Positions 31,130-41,614 of a stretch of 64,000 bases of DNA are shown piece after piece (position 1 is the stretch's first letter; each line of letters opens with the position of its first letter). The notes under the pieces were generated by a model, which saw nothing but the letters and a program-made list of their open reading frames with translations, searched no databases and was not told where the DNA came from. The translations under genes were made by a program, and so were the position numbers. The DNA comes from Sepioteuthis lessoniana (Eukaryota > Mollusca > Cephalopoda > Myopsida > Loliginidae). The DNA is taken from the NCBI GenBank assembly GCA_963585895.1, contig OY757913.1, positions 106,959,599 through 107,023,598 on the forward strand, in the 5' to 3' direction.

Positions 31130-31890
31130 ATCAGTTAACCCAGTCGGCTGAGGCTGTAGAATATGCCAACGGCATCTCTGCAGTGAGATAAGCCCCCCTC
31201 CACACACACCAACGAGTGATATGACATTGAAGCATCTGATAGTAAAGCTGCTGGCCGAGTGTCTTGCAGAATGTGGAGTACCCCTTCATTGCCATTGCTC
31301 CTTGGTCCTGGCCTGACGGGGTAGTATATGATAGGGATGAATCTATGGGTTAAATATAGCTGTTCGATATTTAAACTGAGTGCAAACAAATGAATTATGC
31401 TAAATTGAATTGTTAGAAAGAGAACTGTTTTATAATTTAACACTTTGTAAACAAATGGCTCATGTTTAACTGAATCGTTAGAGATGCATAACAATACTTG
31501 AAGCCATCTAACTGTATGCAAAAGAATGAATAGTGTTCGCACAAATAAATGATTAATAGTAAATAGGATTATTCACGTTAGATACAATTGATTGAAACCA
31601 CATAACTGTGAGCAAAAAAACAAAAATTAGCTCAGACTCATATAGAAACGTTATCAACATCACTTGTTTACAAATGATATATTTAATATATCTGAATAAA
31701 GAGAATTTGGCATTAAATAACCTACAATGATTGATGTTACATAAAAGCCAACCAAACCAAATTCTACATATGTGATATATATGTATAAAGAATATTAGGT
31801 ATTAAATAACCTACAATGGTTGATATACCAAAAAACCCAATCAAACCTAATTCTATATATATTTAATATATGTGAATGAAAAAATGATAT
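31130..31890 (+). mobile_element. SINE-B copy ending in duplicated tails
   Basis: Head CAGTCGGCTGAGGCTGTAGA, GTGGAGTACCCCTTCATTGC and internal units. Then two and a half consecutive tails (TTTGGCATTAAATAACCTAC; AGGTATTAAATAACCTACAA), each preceded by a TATATTTAATATAT-like phrase. The tail repeat matches the minisatellite at 10040. Confidence 0.8.
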
Positions 31891-32690
31891 ACAAGAAGAA
31901 AGGCTTCAGAAATGGGAAGAACATTTCAAGAATCTGCTTGGAAACACTCTTGAAACCTCAAATAAGACAAACGAAGGAATTATTATACACCAAACATGGA
32001 CATTTCAGAGAAGATGAACTTGACACATTCTGAAAATCTGCAGGCCTCGACTAAATACCCACTGAAGTATAGAAGTCAAGGTAATTTGTTCATATACTTG
32101 TTCAATTATACAATACCGTATATCACGAAAACACTTTGGACGAAAGGCTGTCTTCCCTTTCCTGAAGAAAGGCGCCCTCGAAACCACTAAGAACTACAAA
32201 AGCATGATCCGTGCTGCTATAACTGCTAAGATTTATGTTGACCTGCTTCTGAATCGCCTCCAACCAGAATTTCAGAAGGTTCTTTGGAAAAATTAAAACA
32301 GTTTCCGAAGAAATCGATCCTCATCTTCTCATATTGTGACACTTAATGCCATCAAGGCATTTGATTCTATGCATAGAGTAAAGAGAAAGCCAATACAACT
32401 ATAGTCTACCCAAAGAAATTATTAGCGCTACAATGATTCTCTACAAAAACATGAAGTATGGTTCACATATTCGATAGTGAGGGTGATTTCTTTGATGGTG
32501 TCGCAGAAGTCTTGCAAGGAGAAACATAAGTAATATCTTTAATATTAATTTCCTGAGGTGATCACAACAAAAGTCAATAGATCTAATGAAAGAAAAATGT
32601 TTCAGACTAAGAAAGCAAGATGCAGGCGATATCCCGTAGAAACTATTAGTAGACTATTGCAAGTCCTCCGATATTAACGAGTGTAACTAT
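31890..32690 (+). pseudogene. RTE-type LINE, reverse transcriptase fragment
   Basis: Plus-strand frames read RLQKWEEHFKNLLGNTLET, then an EDELDTF segment, KGCLPFP, KNYKSMIRAAITAKIY, LLLNRLQPEFQKVL, a SHIVTLNAIKAFDSMHR stretch covering the first catalytic motif, and MILYKNMKYGSHIR with DFFDGVAEVLQG. At the expected second catalytic motif (about 32645-32680) the Asp pair is broken by inserted bases. Many stops and frameshifts; not functional. Confidence 0.85.
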
Positions 32691-33598
32691 CTCCAACATA
32701 TTCTTCTTGTTTTTGTTTTTTTAAATCTTTTTCCTTAACTTCGGGCAACAGCTATATTCATAATCTTACAGAATTTCTGAATTGAAATCATTTGTCCTCG
32801 GCTTAACAAATGACCTTGTAAAACACTCTTACTCGTAGTGGTGGGTGACTAATAACATAGGTAGACTTTTGGAAGTCATCGGATCTTTTGGAAGTTTGAT
32901 AGGGAGTATGATTTGTAATCAAAGAAGTCATTAAGCCGACTTTTAATCAGGATTAAATGAATAAATAAAAATGAATTGATAAAAATAAAATTAAACCAAA
33001 TAAAAATAAAACTATCTCATCACTTTCGAGATATACTCTCTGTGAACAATATTTTGGACAATATCATTATTATAATGCCACCACGGACCCCTAAATTTCG
33101 TTTTGCGTGTCCTTGTGATTATGTCCACCACCCAAAAATAAAAACTTGCCACCATATTTGCGAAGAGATGAGAACATTCCACTGGTTTTTAGTAAGGTAG
33201 AGTCAGTTGAAGACTTTCGGGACTGTTGTAAGAATGGGAACAACGTCTTTGTCTGCGTGAGTTCCTATGGGAATTATAAAACTCGACATTTGAACCAGAT
33301 TTTCCCCACTTTCGAAATTGACCTTGTTCCAAATCCTCTCCGTGACGAATGGTTGGGTAAATGCACACATGCTCCCACAAATACAAAATATAGAATGTGT
33401 GAAATAAAATTCTGTTTTTGTATTTCTATTGGTATAGGCCGTAAACAGTTTTCTATAATAATTTAGTGTTGACTTTTCTTGGAAAAATTATTTTCCAATT
33501 ATCATAAAATCCTTGATGATTATCAACCATTTTGGATTTTGAGTTTTAGTTTGAGACTTTGTATGTAAAACACTGGCAATTTATCTAAGACGTTGATT
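32690..33598. other. Unassigned AT-rich DNA
   Basis: A 106-codon frame at 33146-33466 is not repetitive in composition, but no motif was recognised and it is overlapped by other frames. No intron/exon signals can be defended. Confidence 0.4.
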
Positions 33599-34100
33599 TG
33601 GTTGGTTGTTAGGGGTTAATGGTATATCAACCTTTGTAGGTTATTTAATGCCAAATCCATTTTTTATATAAATAATCAGTTCTATTTCAAACAATTCAGT
33701 TTAGCATACAAAAACAGTTTCATTTCAAACAATTCAGTTTACCATAAGCATGCAGTTTAAATGTGCGTACACAGTTTAAGTGATAAAACATTTCAATTTT
33801 AAGCTATTCAGTTTAGTCAAACATTTCTAATTCAGACAACTAATTTTGCATAAGTACGCAGTTTAAATATCAAAACAGTTCTATTTCAAGTAATTTAGTT
33901 TAGCATAAATACAAAGTTTAGTTCTATTTGACCCATAGTAGACCTGGGAATGATGACAATGAAGGGGTACTCTCCATTCCCCAAAACTCCATCAGATTGT
34001 TTAGTATTATATCCAGGAAACTCGTTGTGGGGTGTCTTATTCCTCTGCAGAAATGCAGTCGGTGTTTTCTTCAGCCCCTGGTGACTGGGCTAAATTACTT
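33599..34100 (-). mobile_element. SINE-B copy, reverse orientation
   Basis: Tail complement TATATCAACCTTTGTAGGTT and TAATGCCAAATCCA at 33630. Internal units (TTTCAAACAATTCAGTTTAG) run to about 33915, then GGTACTCTCCATTCCCC, and head complement near 34050-34095. Confidence 0.85.
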
Positions 34101-34104
34101 ATGG

Positions 34105-34200
34105 TCATATCAGGACCATCGTTGATTAGTTTTACTCCTCTGGAGAGATGCAGTCGATGTATTTTACTGTCCCCCACCCATCCGACAAGACAACAAGACT
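34105..34200 (-). mobile_element. Extra SINE-B head fragment, reverse
   Basis: TTTACTCCTCTGGAGAGATG with CAGTCGATGTATTTTACTGT repeats the head complement beside the full copy. Confidence 0.6.
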
Positions 34201-34274
34201 TTGAAGAACCATAAGAAAGTCTCCAAAGTTTATTTTCTCTATTGGCATTTTAATGTGAAACTTATGGACAGTTT

Positions 34275-34398
34275 GAAATTTTAGACCAAGCTATGGGTTA
34301 TATAGAACCTATAGTCTTCTACAAGGGTAGTTTTGGTATTAAATAAACCCGGAAAGTTGATATGCCATAATACAAAGAAACCAAATTAAAATCTCTGA
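34275..34398 (+). mobile_element. SINE-A 3' fragment
   Basis: CTTCTACAAGGGTAGTTTTG, GGTATTAAATAAACCC and GTTGATATGCCATAATAC with AAACCAAATT. Confidence 0.65.
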
Positions 34399-35233
34399 AC
34401 AAATAGATAATTTCTTTACATAGGCAATAGAAAATTAGATAGTAGAATTAACTAAAGAAAAACAATACCTACCGTATTCTAGGGTGATTTATTCATTACC
34501 CTACCTTTCGATATAACGTTAATACGGTGGTCACAAAATTAAGGCTTAAAATGGCCAAAACCTACCGCGGGATGATTTTTTTTTATTTGTCATGCTAATC
34601 TACAATAAAACAAAGAGGCTTCTTTTTTTTCCTTTTTCCTCTCGATGAATACAAATATGGTGATAAATGAGATATGTAAATTAGTATAAAATTTAGAAGA
34701 AGGAACTTGAAATTGCAACAAGTACAAAGACCCACGTACGAACACCCAAGATATATAAATAATGACTACCTTCAAAAATGGCCGCCAGAGCAGAATACTT
34801 CATTTTCCAATCATTATAAACATAGCCTAATCCTGTTAGTATTAATCAGTATTGAGGGCATCTGACGAATTCTGTGTACCGGGTACTCAGATTATCACTA
34901 GCAAATCTAAGAATCAAACAGATGAAGCCTACAAAACACACCGTTCGAAATAGATAAAATCAACAAATATAAGAATATTAGTTTAATCAACAGGGGGAAA
35001 GGCGTGTAATACGAATGACAAATTTATCTACCTCTTTGTTTGTCTTGATTAAAGAATGTATCGATCGAAACATTGATAAAAACAACAAAAATGAAATATT
35101 TAGACTAAACAAATGTTAGAGAAAGACTAATGAGAAATTTATCGGGTTACGTTCAGCTGATTTGCTTCAAGAATATGAAAATATCGAAATGGAGGTTGAA
35201 TTCATCAAGATAGAAATGAACGATTTCTCAAAA
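34399..35233. other. Unassigned, with a ~130-bp duplicated phrase
   Basis: GATGAAGCCTAC..CGTTCGAAATAG near 34922 and GATTAAAGAATGTATCGATC plus GAAACATT near 35050 precede similar ATAAAATCAACAAATAT / ATAAAAACAACAAAAAT segments. The pair resembles the SINE-G motif. Confidence 0.45.
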
Positions 35234-35402
35234 ATGGCCTCTTTGATGTTCAACACACTTATTCCAGTGAGTTCTAAATTGTCGAAGCACCCTTGTGACA
35301 AATCTTTACATATTGAGCCAAACTCAAATATCTCTTCGATGTTCCACGATTTTTTAATTTTTATTGCTTCTTGCTCTTTTTGCACTAATCCGTTATTAGA
35401 TT
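35234..35402 (+). repeat. Dispersed repeat L, copy 1 (arm of inverted repeat)
   Basis: GGCCTCTTTGATGTTCAACA, CAGTGAGTTCTAAATTGTCG, AAGCACCCTTGTGACAAATC and CTCTTTTTGCACTAATCCG; the reverse complement is at 36717-36882. Copy 1 runs straight into a TTTC tract. Confidence 0.85.
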
Positions 35403-35404
35403 TT

Positions 35405-35435
<31 letters not shown>

Positions 35436-36323
35436 GTGGTATTTATTTATTTATTTCTCAGTTATTCTCTTTTTTACTTTCTTTCTTTTTGTCTTTTTTT
35501 CTTTATTTATGTCGGTTTTTCTTTTGTATTCATTTTCCATTTATTCATTTAAAATTTATATGGAAGTAAATAAATTTAATGTAAAAGAAAGATAACGTTA
35601 TAATGTTTCGGTTTTAATGAACCATCACCAGGGCTAAAAAGGATGATATCGAGTGACGTTAGATCACCGGTGGATTTTTAATGAAATACAAAACAAGGAA
35701 GAAATATATATATACAGAAAAAGGAGTAAATGTTCGCATTTTAAAATATGTCACTTGACTTTTTAAGACAATGATGTAGATGAAATAGAATCATCAAGAG
35801 AAATAATTCATTAAAAAGGAGAAAGAAGAAAGGAAAGAAAGAAAAGAATAAAAGAACGGAAGAGTGAGAGATCAGGAAGTAGAAGAGAGAAGCGTCTTTT
35901 TCTTTCTTTCTGTTTCTTTTCTTCTTTTTCTTTCTTTCATTTTTTCTTTCAACTGTAATCATTTAATTATTTCTCATTTAGATTCTTTCCTCTTTCTTTC
36001 TTACTTTCTTTCAACTTTTCTTCTTTTTGTAATCATTAATTTATTTCTTGTATATTTTATTTTTTACTTCTTCTTTCCTTTTTCTTTCTTTTTTCTTTCT
36101 TTCTTTATTTCTTTCTTTTATGTTTTCTTCTTTTTGTTATCATTTATTTATTTATTACATATCTTCTTTTTTACTTCTTCTTTCCTCTTTCATTCCTTCT
36201 TTCTTTTTTTTTCTTTCATCTTTCCCTTTATTTTAGAATCATTTTTTCTCGTGTATCCTCTTCTTTCCTCATCTTTCTTTCATTCTTTCTTTTATGATTT
36301 CATTCTTTATTCATCTATTTAAA
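35403..36323. repeat. Polypyrimidine domain, (TTTC)n/(TTTA)n degenerate
   Basis: TTTC, TTTA and TTC units alternate for most of 920 bp. An exception is 35570-35880, which has a purine-rich half (GAAAGAAAGAAAAG near 35835) and unique DNA. Frames with FFLSFFLSF-type translation are not genes. Confidence 0.9.
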
Positions 36324-36348
36324 AGTTATATATATATATATATATATA
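36324..36348. repeat. (TA)n microsatellite
   Basis: Simple TA tract abutting the LINE fragment. Confidence 0.95.
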
Positions 36349-36566
36349 TGTCTTGGAGAAGCAGAGACGAACTCATAAGTGATGTACTCTTATGGACCCC
36401 CACACATGGCCGTGCAAAAGCAGGACGACCAGCACGAACATACATCCAGCAGCTATGTGAGGATACGGGATGTTGTCCTGAAGACCTACCTAGGGCGATG
36501 AACGATAGGGAGGAGTGGCGAGAGAGGGTCAGGGATATCCGTTCTACCAGCGCGATATGATGATGA

Positions 36567-36575
<9 letters not shown>
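36349..36575 (+). pseudogene. RTE-type LINE 3' end with ATG/GAT tail
   Basis: The open frame over 36294-36560 contains SRDELISDVLLWTPTHG, AKAGRPARTYIQQLCEDTGC, PEDLPRAMNDREEWRERVR and DIRSTSAI, then stop. The downstream ATGATGATGATGAT is the LINE tail, followed by (TA)n. This is the best preserved of the LINE C-termini: no stop inside the ~67 codons, so it is young or recently mobilised by 5'-truncated retrotransposition. Confidence 0.9.
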
Positions 36576-36604
<29 letters not shown>

Positions 36605-36674
36605 CACTCTCCAAATTATACTGCATTTGGTCTGCCAGAAACCCCCCAAGTGAGATAATGACAACCATACGCTG

Positions 36675-36716
<42 letters not shown>
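36576..36716. repeat. Two (TA)n tracts with a unique 65-bp spacer
   Basis: TA at 36566-36602 and 36681-36716, separated by unique DNA including TATACTGCATTTGGTCTGCC. Confidence 0.9.
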
Positions 36717-36719
<3 letters not shown>

Positions 36720-36882
36720 ACGGATTGGTGCAAAAAGTGCAAGAAGCAATAAAAATAAAAAAAATCGTGGAACATCGAAGAGATATTTTAGTTTGGCACA
36801 ATATGTAAAGATTTGTCACAAGGGTGCTTCGACAATTTAGAACTCACTGGAATAAGTGTGTTGAACATCAAAGAGGCTATAT
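36717..36882 (-). repeat. Dispersed repeat L, copy 2 (inverted arm)
   Basis: AACGGATTGGTGCAAAAAGT, GGAACATCGAAGAGATATTT, GGTGCTTCGACAATTTAGAA and ACATCAAAGAGGC complement copy 1 in order; about 165 bp per arm. Confidence 0.85.
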
Positions 36883-36898
36883 ATATATATATATATAT

Positions 36899-37150
36899 TG
36901 AAGTGAATAATAGGCTAACCTACCAGAAAGTAGCTGCCGGTGCTGAGGAGGCTATTCTAACGTCCAAGTCGAACGATAGCCCCGTGGCTATTTATACAAA
37001 TAGAGGAAGGTTCATTTGTTATAAAAACCTTCATCACTCGTGGAGAGAGTTTGTCTTTGTTACTTGTAGTTAAGAGACCTGAGAAGAGGGTCGCGATAGA
37101 AGGTTGTATTTTTCGCAACCTCGCTTCAGGCCAGCTGCGCACGGTGTTAT
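36899..37150. other. Unassigned, higher-GC segment
   Basis: Non-repetitive, GC-richer than its surroundings (GCTGCCGGTGCTGAGGAG, CAGGCCAGCTGCGCACGG). Short frames on both strands with no motif. Confidence 0.4.
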
Positions 37151-37930
37151 CAGATTTTTTTTTTTTTCACAACAATATCTTCTTTTAACTCTTTTCCTTT
37201 TGTCTTTCTCTTTTTACTGTAATCCCATCTTTCTTTCTTTCTTTCTTTCATTCTTTTATGCATTGATTCATTCTTTCTTTCTTTATCTATTTATTCATAT
37301 AGTTTTCTTTCTATGTATATCTTTCTTTATTTATTTCTTCTTCTTTTTTTTTTCAATAATCATTAATCTATTTCTCTTTTTCTTTTTCTTTTTCGTTTCT
37401 TTCTGTATTTAATGTTTTAAAACATTAATTCTTTATTATTTCATTCAATTATAATCTATCAACTCTGTATGAACATCAGGTGCAGCGAAGACAACTTACC
37501 AAGAACGATGGATAATACGGTTCGATAGCGAGAGAGTCAAGAAGTACCATGCTATTAAAGCGACTTGCTTCTTCTGATGAAAATTTATCTTTTTTCTTTC
37601 TATTCATCCATTTCTTTTTTCCTTCCTGACTTTGTTTTTTTTTTTTTCTGTATTAATAAATACATTTCTAGTTTATATTCTTTATTTATTTATTGATTTC
37701 TAATTTATATTCTTTCATTTTTTGTTTTTTCTTTCTTTCTTTTTATATTTCTTTTATTTCTTATTTAAATTATTTATTTCTTTATTCCTTTCTTTTTCTA
37801 TGTTCATGTATTTATTTCTAATTTGTATTCTTTCTTTCTTTCTTTCTTTCTTCAATATTTACTCATTCATTCATTCATTCATTTCTAATTTATTTCCTTC
37901 CTTCTTTGTGTCACGTGATATCCCACGGAG
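37151..37930. repeat. Polypyrimidine domain with short unique patches
   Basis: TTTC/TTTA/TTCA units at 37170-37440 and 37590-37915; a unique patch lies at about 37450-37580. Confidence 0.9.
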
Positions 37931-38400
37931 ACGATAGAAATAAGATTAATACTATCCTCCCGTTGGAATGAACAGTGGCAACCCGTCAAAAAAGTGCCCG
38001 TTAAGAAAGAATGTAGGCCACAGAGGGGATATCAACAGGTGTTGGTACTTAGTAACCTCAGGTCGCCAGACACCGGAAGGGAGAAGGAGGTAGAAGCCAA
38101 ATGATTGGCTGGGGCCTTAAAACGGAAGTGGCACCCTTCTCCCCGTCGGCGAAAAAAACGAGAAGAAATGTTAGTTATTGGAAAGGGCTCGTGGCAGGCA
38201 GACCCATAGCCATTTACTCCGGGTAGAAGACAAAAGAATATCTGAGGCACGAGGGACCCAAGTTCTTCAAGCTAGTGTTAAAAATAGCTTAAATTCTATT
38301 AGCCTGTGAAAGAAGAAAGATTCTCCAGTGGAACCCCGTCGAAAAATAAGATAAGTAACTTTGGGGCTATTTCTCCTTTATACCCAAATTTTATATACCA

Positions 38401-38432
<32 letters not shown>

Positions 38433-39000
38433 GAAGAAACGAAAGAACAGAAAAGAAGAAAGACATTTATGTCCATGGACTGTTCAATTCATTATACATA
38501 TTTGACACTTTGAAAGTGTATCGCTTTGTACAGTAAAGGATTCCTGTATTTCTATGTTACCACGTGGTCTAAGTTGTTATTGGCAGTTCTGCTACGAATT
38601 TGTTGTGTCACATTTCCTTTTTAGCTTCTATTCGCCTTATGTTATCTTGATTAAAATTGTCCTATAAATTCCTTTAAAATATCACACGGGAAACCGGAGT
38701 TGCCGACTACTACAATATAATATTATTACGACTAAAACCTATAGGTCCATATCTTCTGTTGTCTAGGGGAGGAAGAAAGCGACCTGGTGTGTGTGTGGAT
38801 AGTGTAAAATTTGGAACCCCTTGCCAGCGGCGGTCAGTCTGGCCCTAAATTAATCCCTCGCGTAATATGCCAGGTCTTATATGCCTGTGAGAAAAACTCT
38901 GAACGAGGACTTATTCTATAGGGGATCAAGTGCCAACCTGTCCCGTTGTCACACGTGCGAAATAAAACCCCGTTCTGGGATAAAAGTAAACCTTTCACGT
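37931..39000. other. Unassigned, GC-richer island between TTTC arrays
   Basis: Contains CGCCAGACACCGGAAGGGAG, GGCTCGTGGCAGGCAGACCC and CAGCGGCGGTCAGTCTGGCC. A (CT)n tract sits at 38400-38428. Not repetitive within the window and not recognised. It could be an untranslated or LTR-like part of an element, but no termini were found. Confidence 0.4.
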
Positions 39001-39064
39001 CACACTTTGTTTCTTTCTTTGTTTCTTTGTTTCTTTGTTTCTTTCTATTTATTTATAATTATTT

Positions 39065-39095
<31 letters not shown>

Positions 39096-39168
39096 AATTA
39101 TCTATTTCTTATTTATTTTCTTTCTTTATTTATTTATTTCTTTTCATTTATTTATTTCTGATTTATAT

Positions 39169-39215
<47 letters not shown>

Positions 39216-39482
39216 AATTATCTATTTCTGATTTATTTTCTTTCTTTATTTATTTATTTCTTTTCATTTATTTGTTTCTGATTTATATTCTTTCTTTCTT
39301 CCTTTCTTTCTTTCTTTCTTTCTTTCTAATTATCTATTTCTTATTCATTTTCTTTATTTATTTATTTATTTATTTATTTTCATTTATTTATTTCTGATTT
39401 ATATTCTTTCTTTCTTTCTTTCTTTCTTCCTTTCTTCCTTTCTTTTTCCATGTTCATTGATTTATTTCTAATTTGTATTATT

Positions 39483-39518
<36 letters not shown>

Positions 39519-39593
39519 TTCTATACTCATTTCTAAATTATATTCTTTCTTTCTTTCTTTGTATTTATTTATTTATTTATTTCTAATTTATAT

Positions 39594-39641
<48 letters not shown>

Positions 39642-39645
39642 AATG
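39001..39645. repeat. (TTTC)n arrays with higher-order unit
   Basis: A spacer based on TAATTATCTATTTCT, a TATTTTC phrase, and CATTTATTTATTTCTGATTT with ATATTC recurs about every 115-130 bp between TTTC runs; four to five units. Confidence 0.85.
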
Positions 39646-39779
39646 AAACTTTTAAATGAAAAAAAAGAAAACTGTTAGGGGCATGTTGAGAAATGAAAAT
39701 CAGTTTATGTTGTCTTTCTTAATGCTTGATGTCCTCAAACCTTACTCCTTGAGATGAATTTTTAAATTAAATGCCGAAC

Positions 39780-39895
39780 GCTGCTCAAATTCAAATCCTA
39801 GATGAGACTGATTACATTTCGCACACCCTTAGGAAATGTACAAATCAAACTATTCTCCTCCAGCAATGGCCAAATAAAACATTAGAATTTAAAAA
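39780..39895 (+). mobile_element. SINE-C fragment
   Basis: TTCAAATCCTAGATGAGACT, ACACCCTTAGGAAATGTAC and CTATTCTCCTCCAGCAATGG; the distal part is missing. Confidence 0.6.
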
Positions 39896-39899
39896 CAGG

Positions 39900-40058
39900 T
39901 CGGTGAGAAAAAAGATTAAAAGCAAAAAGCAATGAAAAATAAAAATCTTGAAACATATCAGAAGACACTGTTTAGTAAGACACAGTATGAAAAACTTAGT
40001 TACACGTGTGCTTTGACCATTTGGAACTCGCTGGAATAACTATATTTATTTCAAATTT
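39900..40058 (-). repeat. Dispersed repeat L, copy 3
   Basis: AAAAAGCAATGAAAAATAAA, ATCTTGAAACATATCAGAAG, CGTGTGCTTTGACCATTTGG and AACTCGCTGGAATAAC align to copy 2 with many changes. A TTTC tract follows. Confidence 0.65.
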
Positions 40059-40059
40059 T

Positions 40060-40365
40060 CTTTCTTTTTTTTTTTTTTCGTCTTTCTTTGTTTTTTCTTT
40101 CTTTCTCATTCGCCGGCATTTTTTTCTTTGGTAATTATTCCATTCATAATTCTTTCTTTCTTTCTTTCTTTCTCCTTCACCGGCGCTTATTTCGTTGTTG
40201 ATTATTCCCTTCATAATTCCTAATCCTTTCTTTCTTTCTTTCTTTCTCCTTCGCCGGCGTTTATTTCTTTGTTAATTATTCCCTTCAAAATTCCTAATCC
40301 TTTCTTTCTTTCTCCTTCACCGGCGTTTATTTCTTTGTTAATTATTCCCTTCATAATTCCTAATC

Positions 40366-40406
<41 letters not shown>

Positions 40407-40466
40407 TTTCTTTCTCCCTCGCCGGCGTTTATTTCTTTGTAAATCATTCCCTTCATAATTCTTCAT

Positions 40467-40519
<53 letters not shown>

Positions 40520-40520
40520 A
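40060..40520. repeat. Minisatellite: CGCCGGCG spacer between (TTTC)n, five units
   Basis: Each unit has TTTC repeats, CTCCTTCGCCGGCGTTTATT (or CACCGGCG), TCTTTGTTAATTATTCCCTT and CATAATTCCTAATCC. Unit starts near 40111, 40178, 40252, 40318 and 40419. The TTTC length differs between units (3 to 12). Confidence 0.9.
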
Positions 40521-41074
40521 AGCTCTTTAAATTTGGTATGGCAACTAATCTAGTAGATTAAAAATTCTATATTAAACTAATGCTAATCCACTTAAAAATT
40601 AAACGTCTGTCATACCCCACTCTTGATGAACCAGTTGATTACAATAGCAATAATTTCTCGTCGCTAATTCTTTGTCATGCAATGATTAGCAAGTCAATTT
40701 AAATGTAGTCTAAATTTCTGAGACTAAACTTGGTGATTTTTTTATCATTAAGGATTGAACCTGCAACCTCCAGATATGGCGGACTATATATGGAAGGAAA
40801 AGGGAAGCCATCATCCATTATGGGATAAAGATGAAATAATTGATAGGGCTGAACATTGAAGGATTAGACGCCTTAAGGAATCAGCACATATGTTCGGCTA
40901 CAATGACCAGCGGAATAGACCAAGTATAGAGTTGAATACAAATTTGGGAACCGATAATTAAGAAGGCTAGATAAAAAAAAATCTGAATATGAGCACAGGT
41001 AAAAAATCATACATAATAGTAGTAAGAACATTAAGTTTATAAGTCCCAAAAATTCACTCTGAATTGTCCAGCAG
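40521..41074. other. No assignable feature
   Basis: AT-rich. AGGATTGAACCTGCAACCTC near 40750 is a B-box complement like that of SINE-G, suggesting a head fragment on the minus strand. Confidence 0.4.
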
Positions 41075-41398
41075 GACCAAGGCGTAACGGTTTTAGGCGT
41101 TGGTTCCCTAAGCTTCTAAAGGGACAATCATCTGGAGGTTGCAGGTTAAATCCTGACAGCAGGCGACTTACAATACAGGATTACTAAACACTGGTACCCG
41201 GTTATGGCTAACGGAATCAGAACAGGCGACCCCCGTGGATTGAATAAAGGACGTAGTTCGAAGTCCCGTGAAGGTTCCCGAGATCGACAAACACCTGAAG
41301 AAGGCCGGAGGACATATCGGCTGAAACGTTATGTAAATAACAATAAATATGAAGACAATAGTCCGAAAACCCTTAATGTTAAAATATTTATATGTAGT
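41075..41398 (+). mobile_element. SINE-G copy 2
   Basis: ACCAAGGCGTAACGGTTTTA (A-box-like), GGTTGCAGGTTAAATCCTG (B-box-like) and AACACTGGTACCCGGTTATG. Then ACCTGAAGAAGGCC, GACATATCGGCTGAAACGTT and ACAATAGTCCGAAAA. An 85-codon frame here is coincidental. Confidence 0.8.
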
Positions 41399-41614
41399 AG
41401 AAATTTATGTTACTCAGTTCATAATTTGCTAACAATTATTGCTTCAAATAACAATTCTTAACAGAAATAAGATATAAAGATATGTATGTTTGTTTATGAG
41501 AGAGTGACATAGATACAAACAGAGAGACAGACACTAAGAGATACCCAAGGCCTCTTAATTTAGTTTCAAGTCATTCCTGGCCTTAATCTAAAAAATATTG
41601 GGATAAGTAAAAAA

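Noticed and set aside
31135-31542. 135-codon minus-strand frame
   Set aside because: Antisense of SINE-B; the same sequence elsewhere has no open frame.
33146-33466. 106-codon frame as a gene
   Set aside because: Not low complexity, but no motif, no splice evidence and an overlapping antisense frame; too weak to call.
35162-35569. 135-codon frame
   Set aside because: Made of repeat L plus TTTC tract; other copies of repeat L do not keep the frame.
35864-36322. 152-codon open frame rich in Phe, Leu and Ser
   Set aside because: It is a reading of the TTTC/TTC polypyrimidine tract; composition explains the absence of stops.
36399-36560. Single-exon host gene with GRPARTYIQQL
   Set aside because: The same C-terminus recurs at several sites with a triplet-repeat tail, which identifies it as an RTE LINE end.
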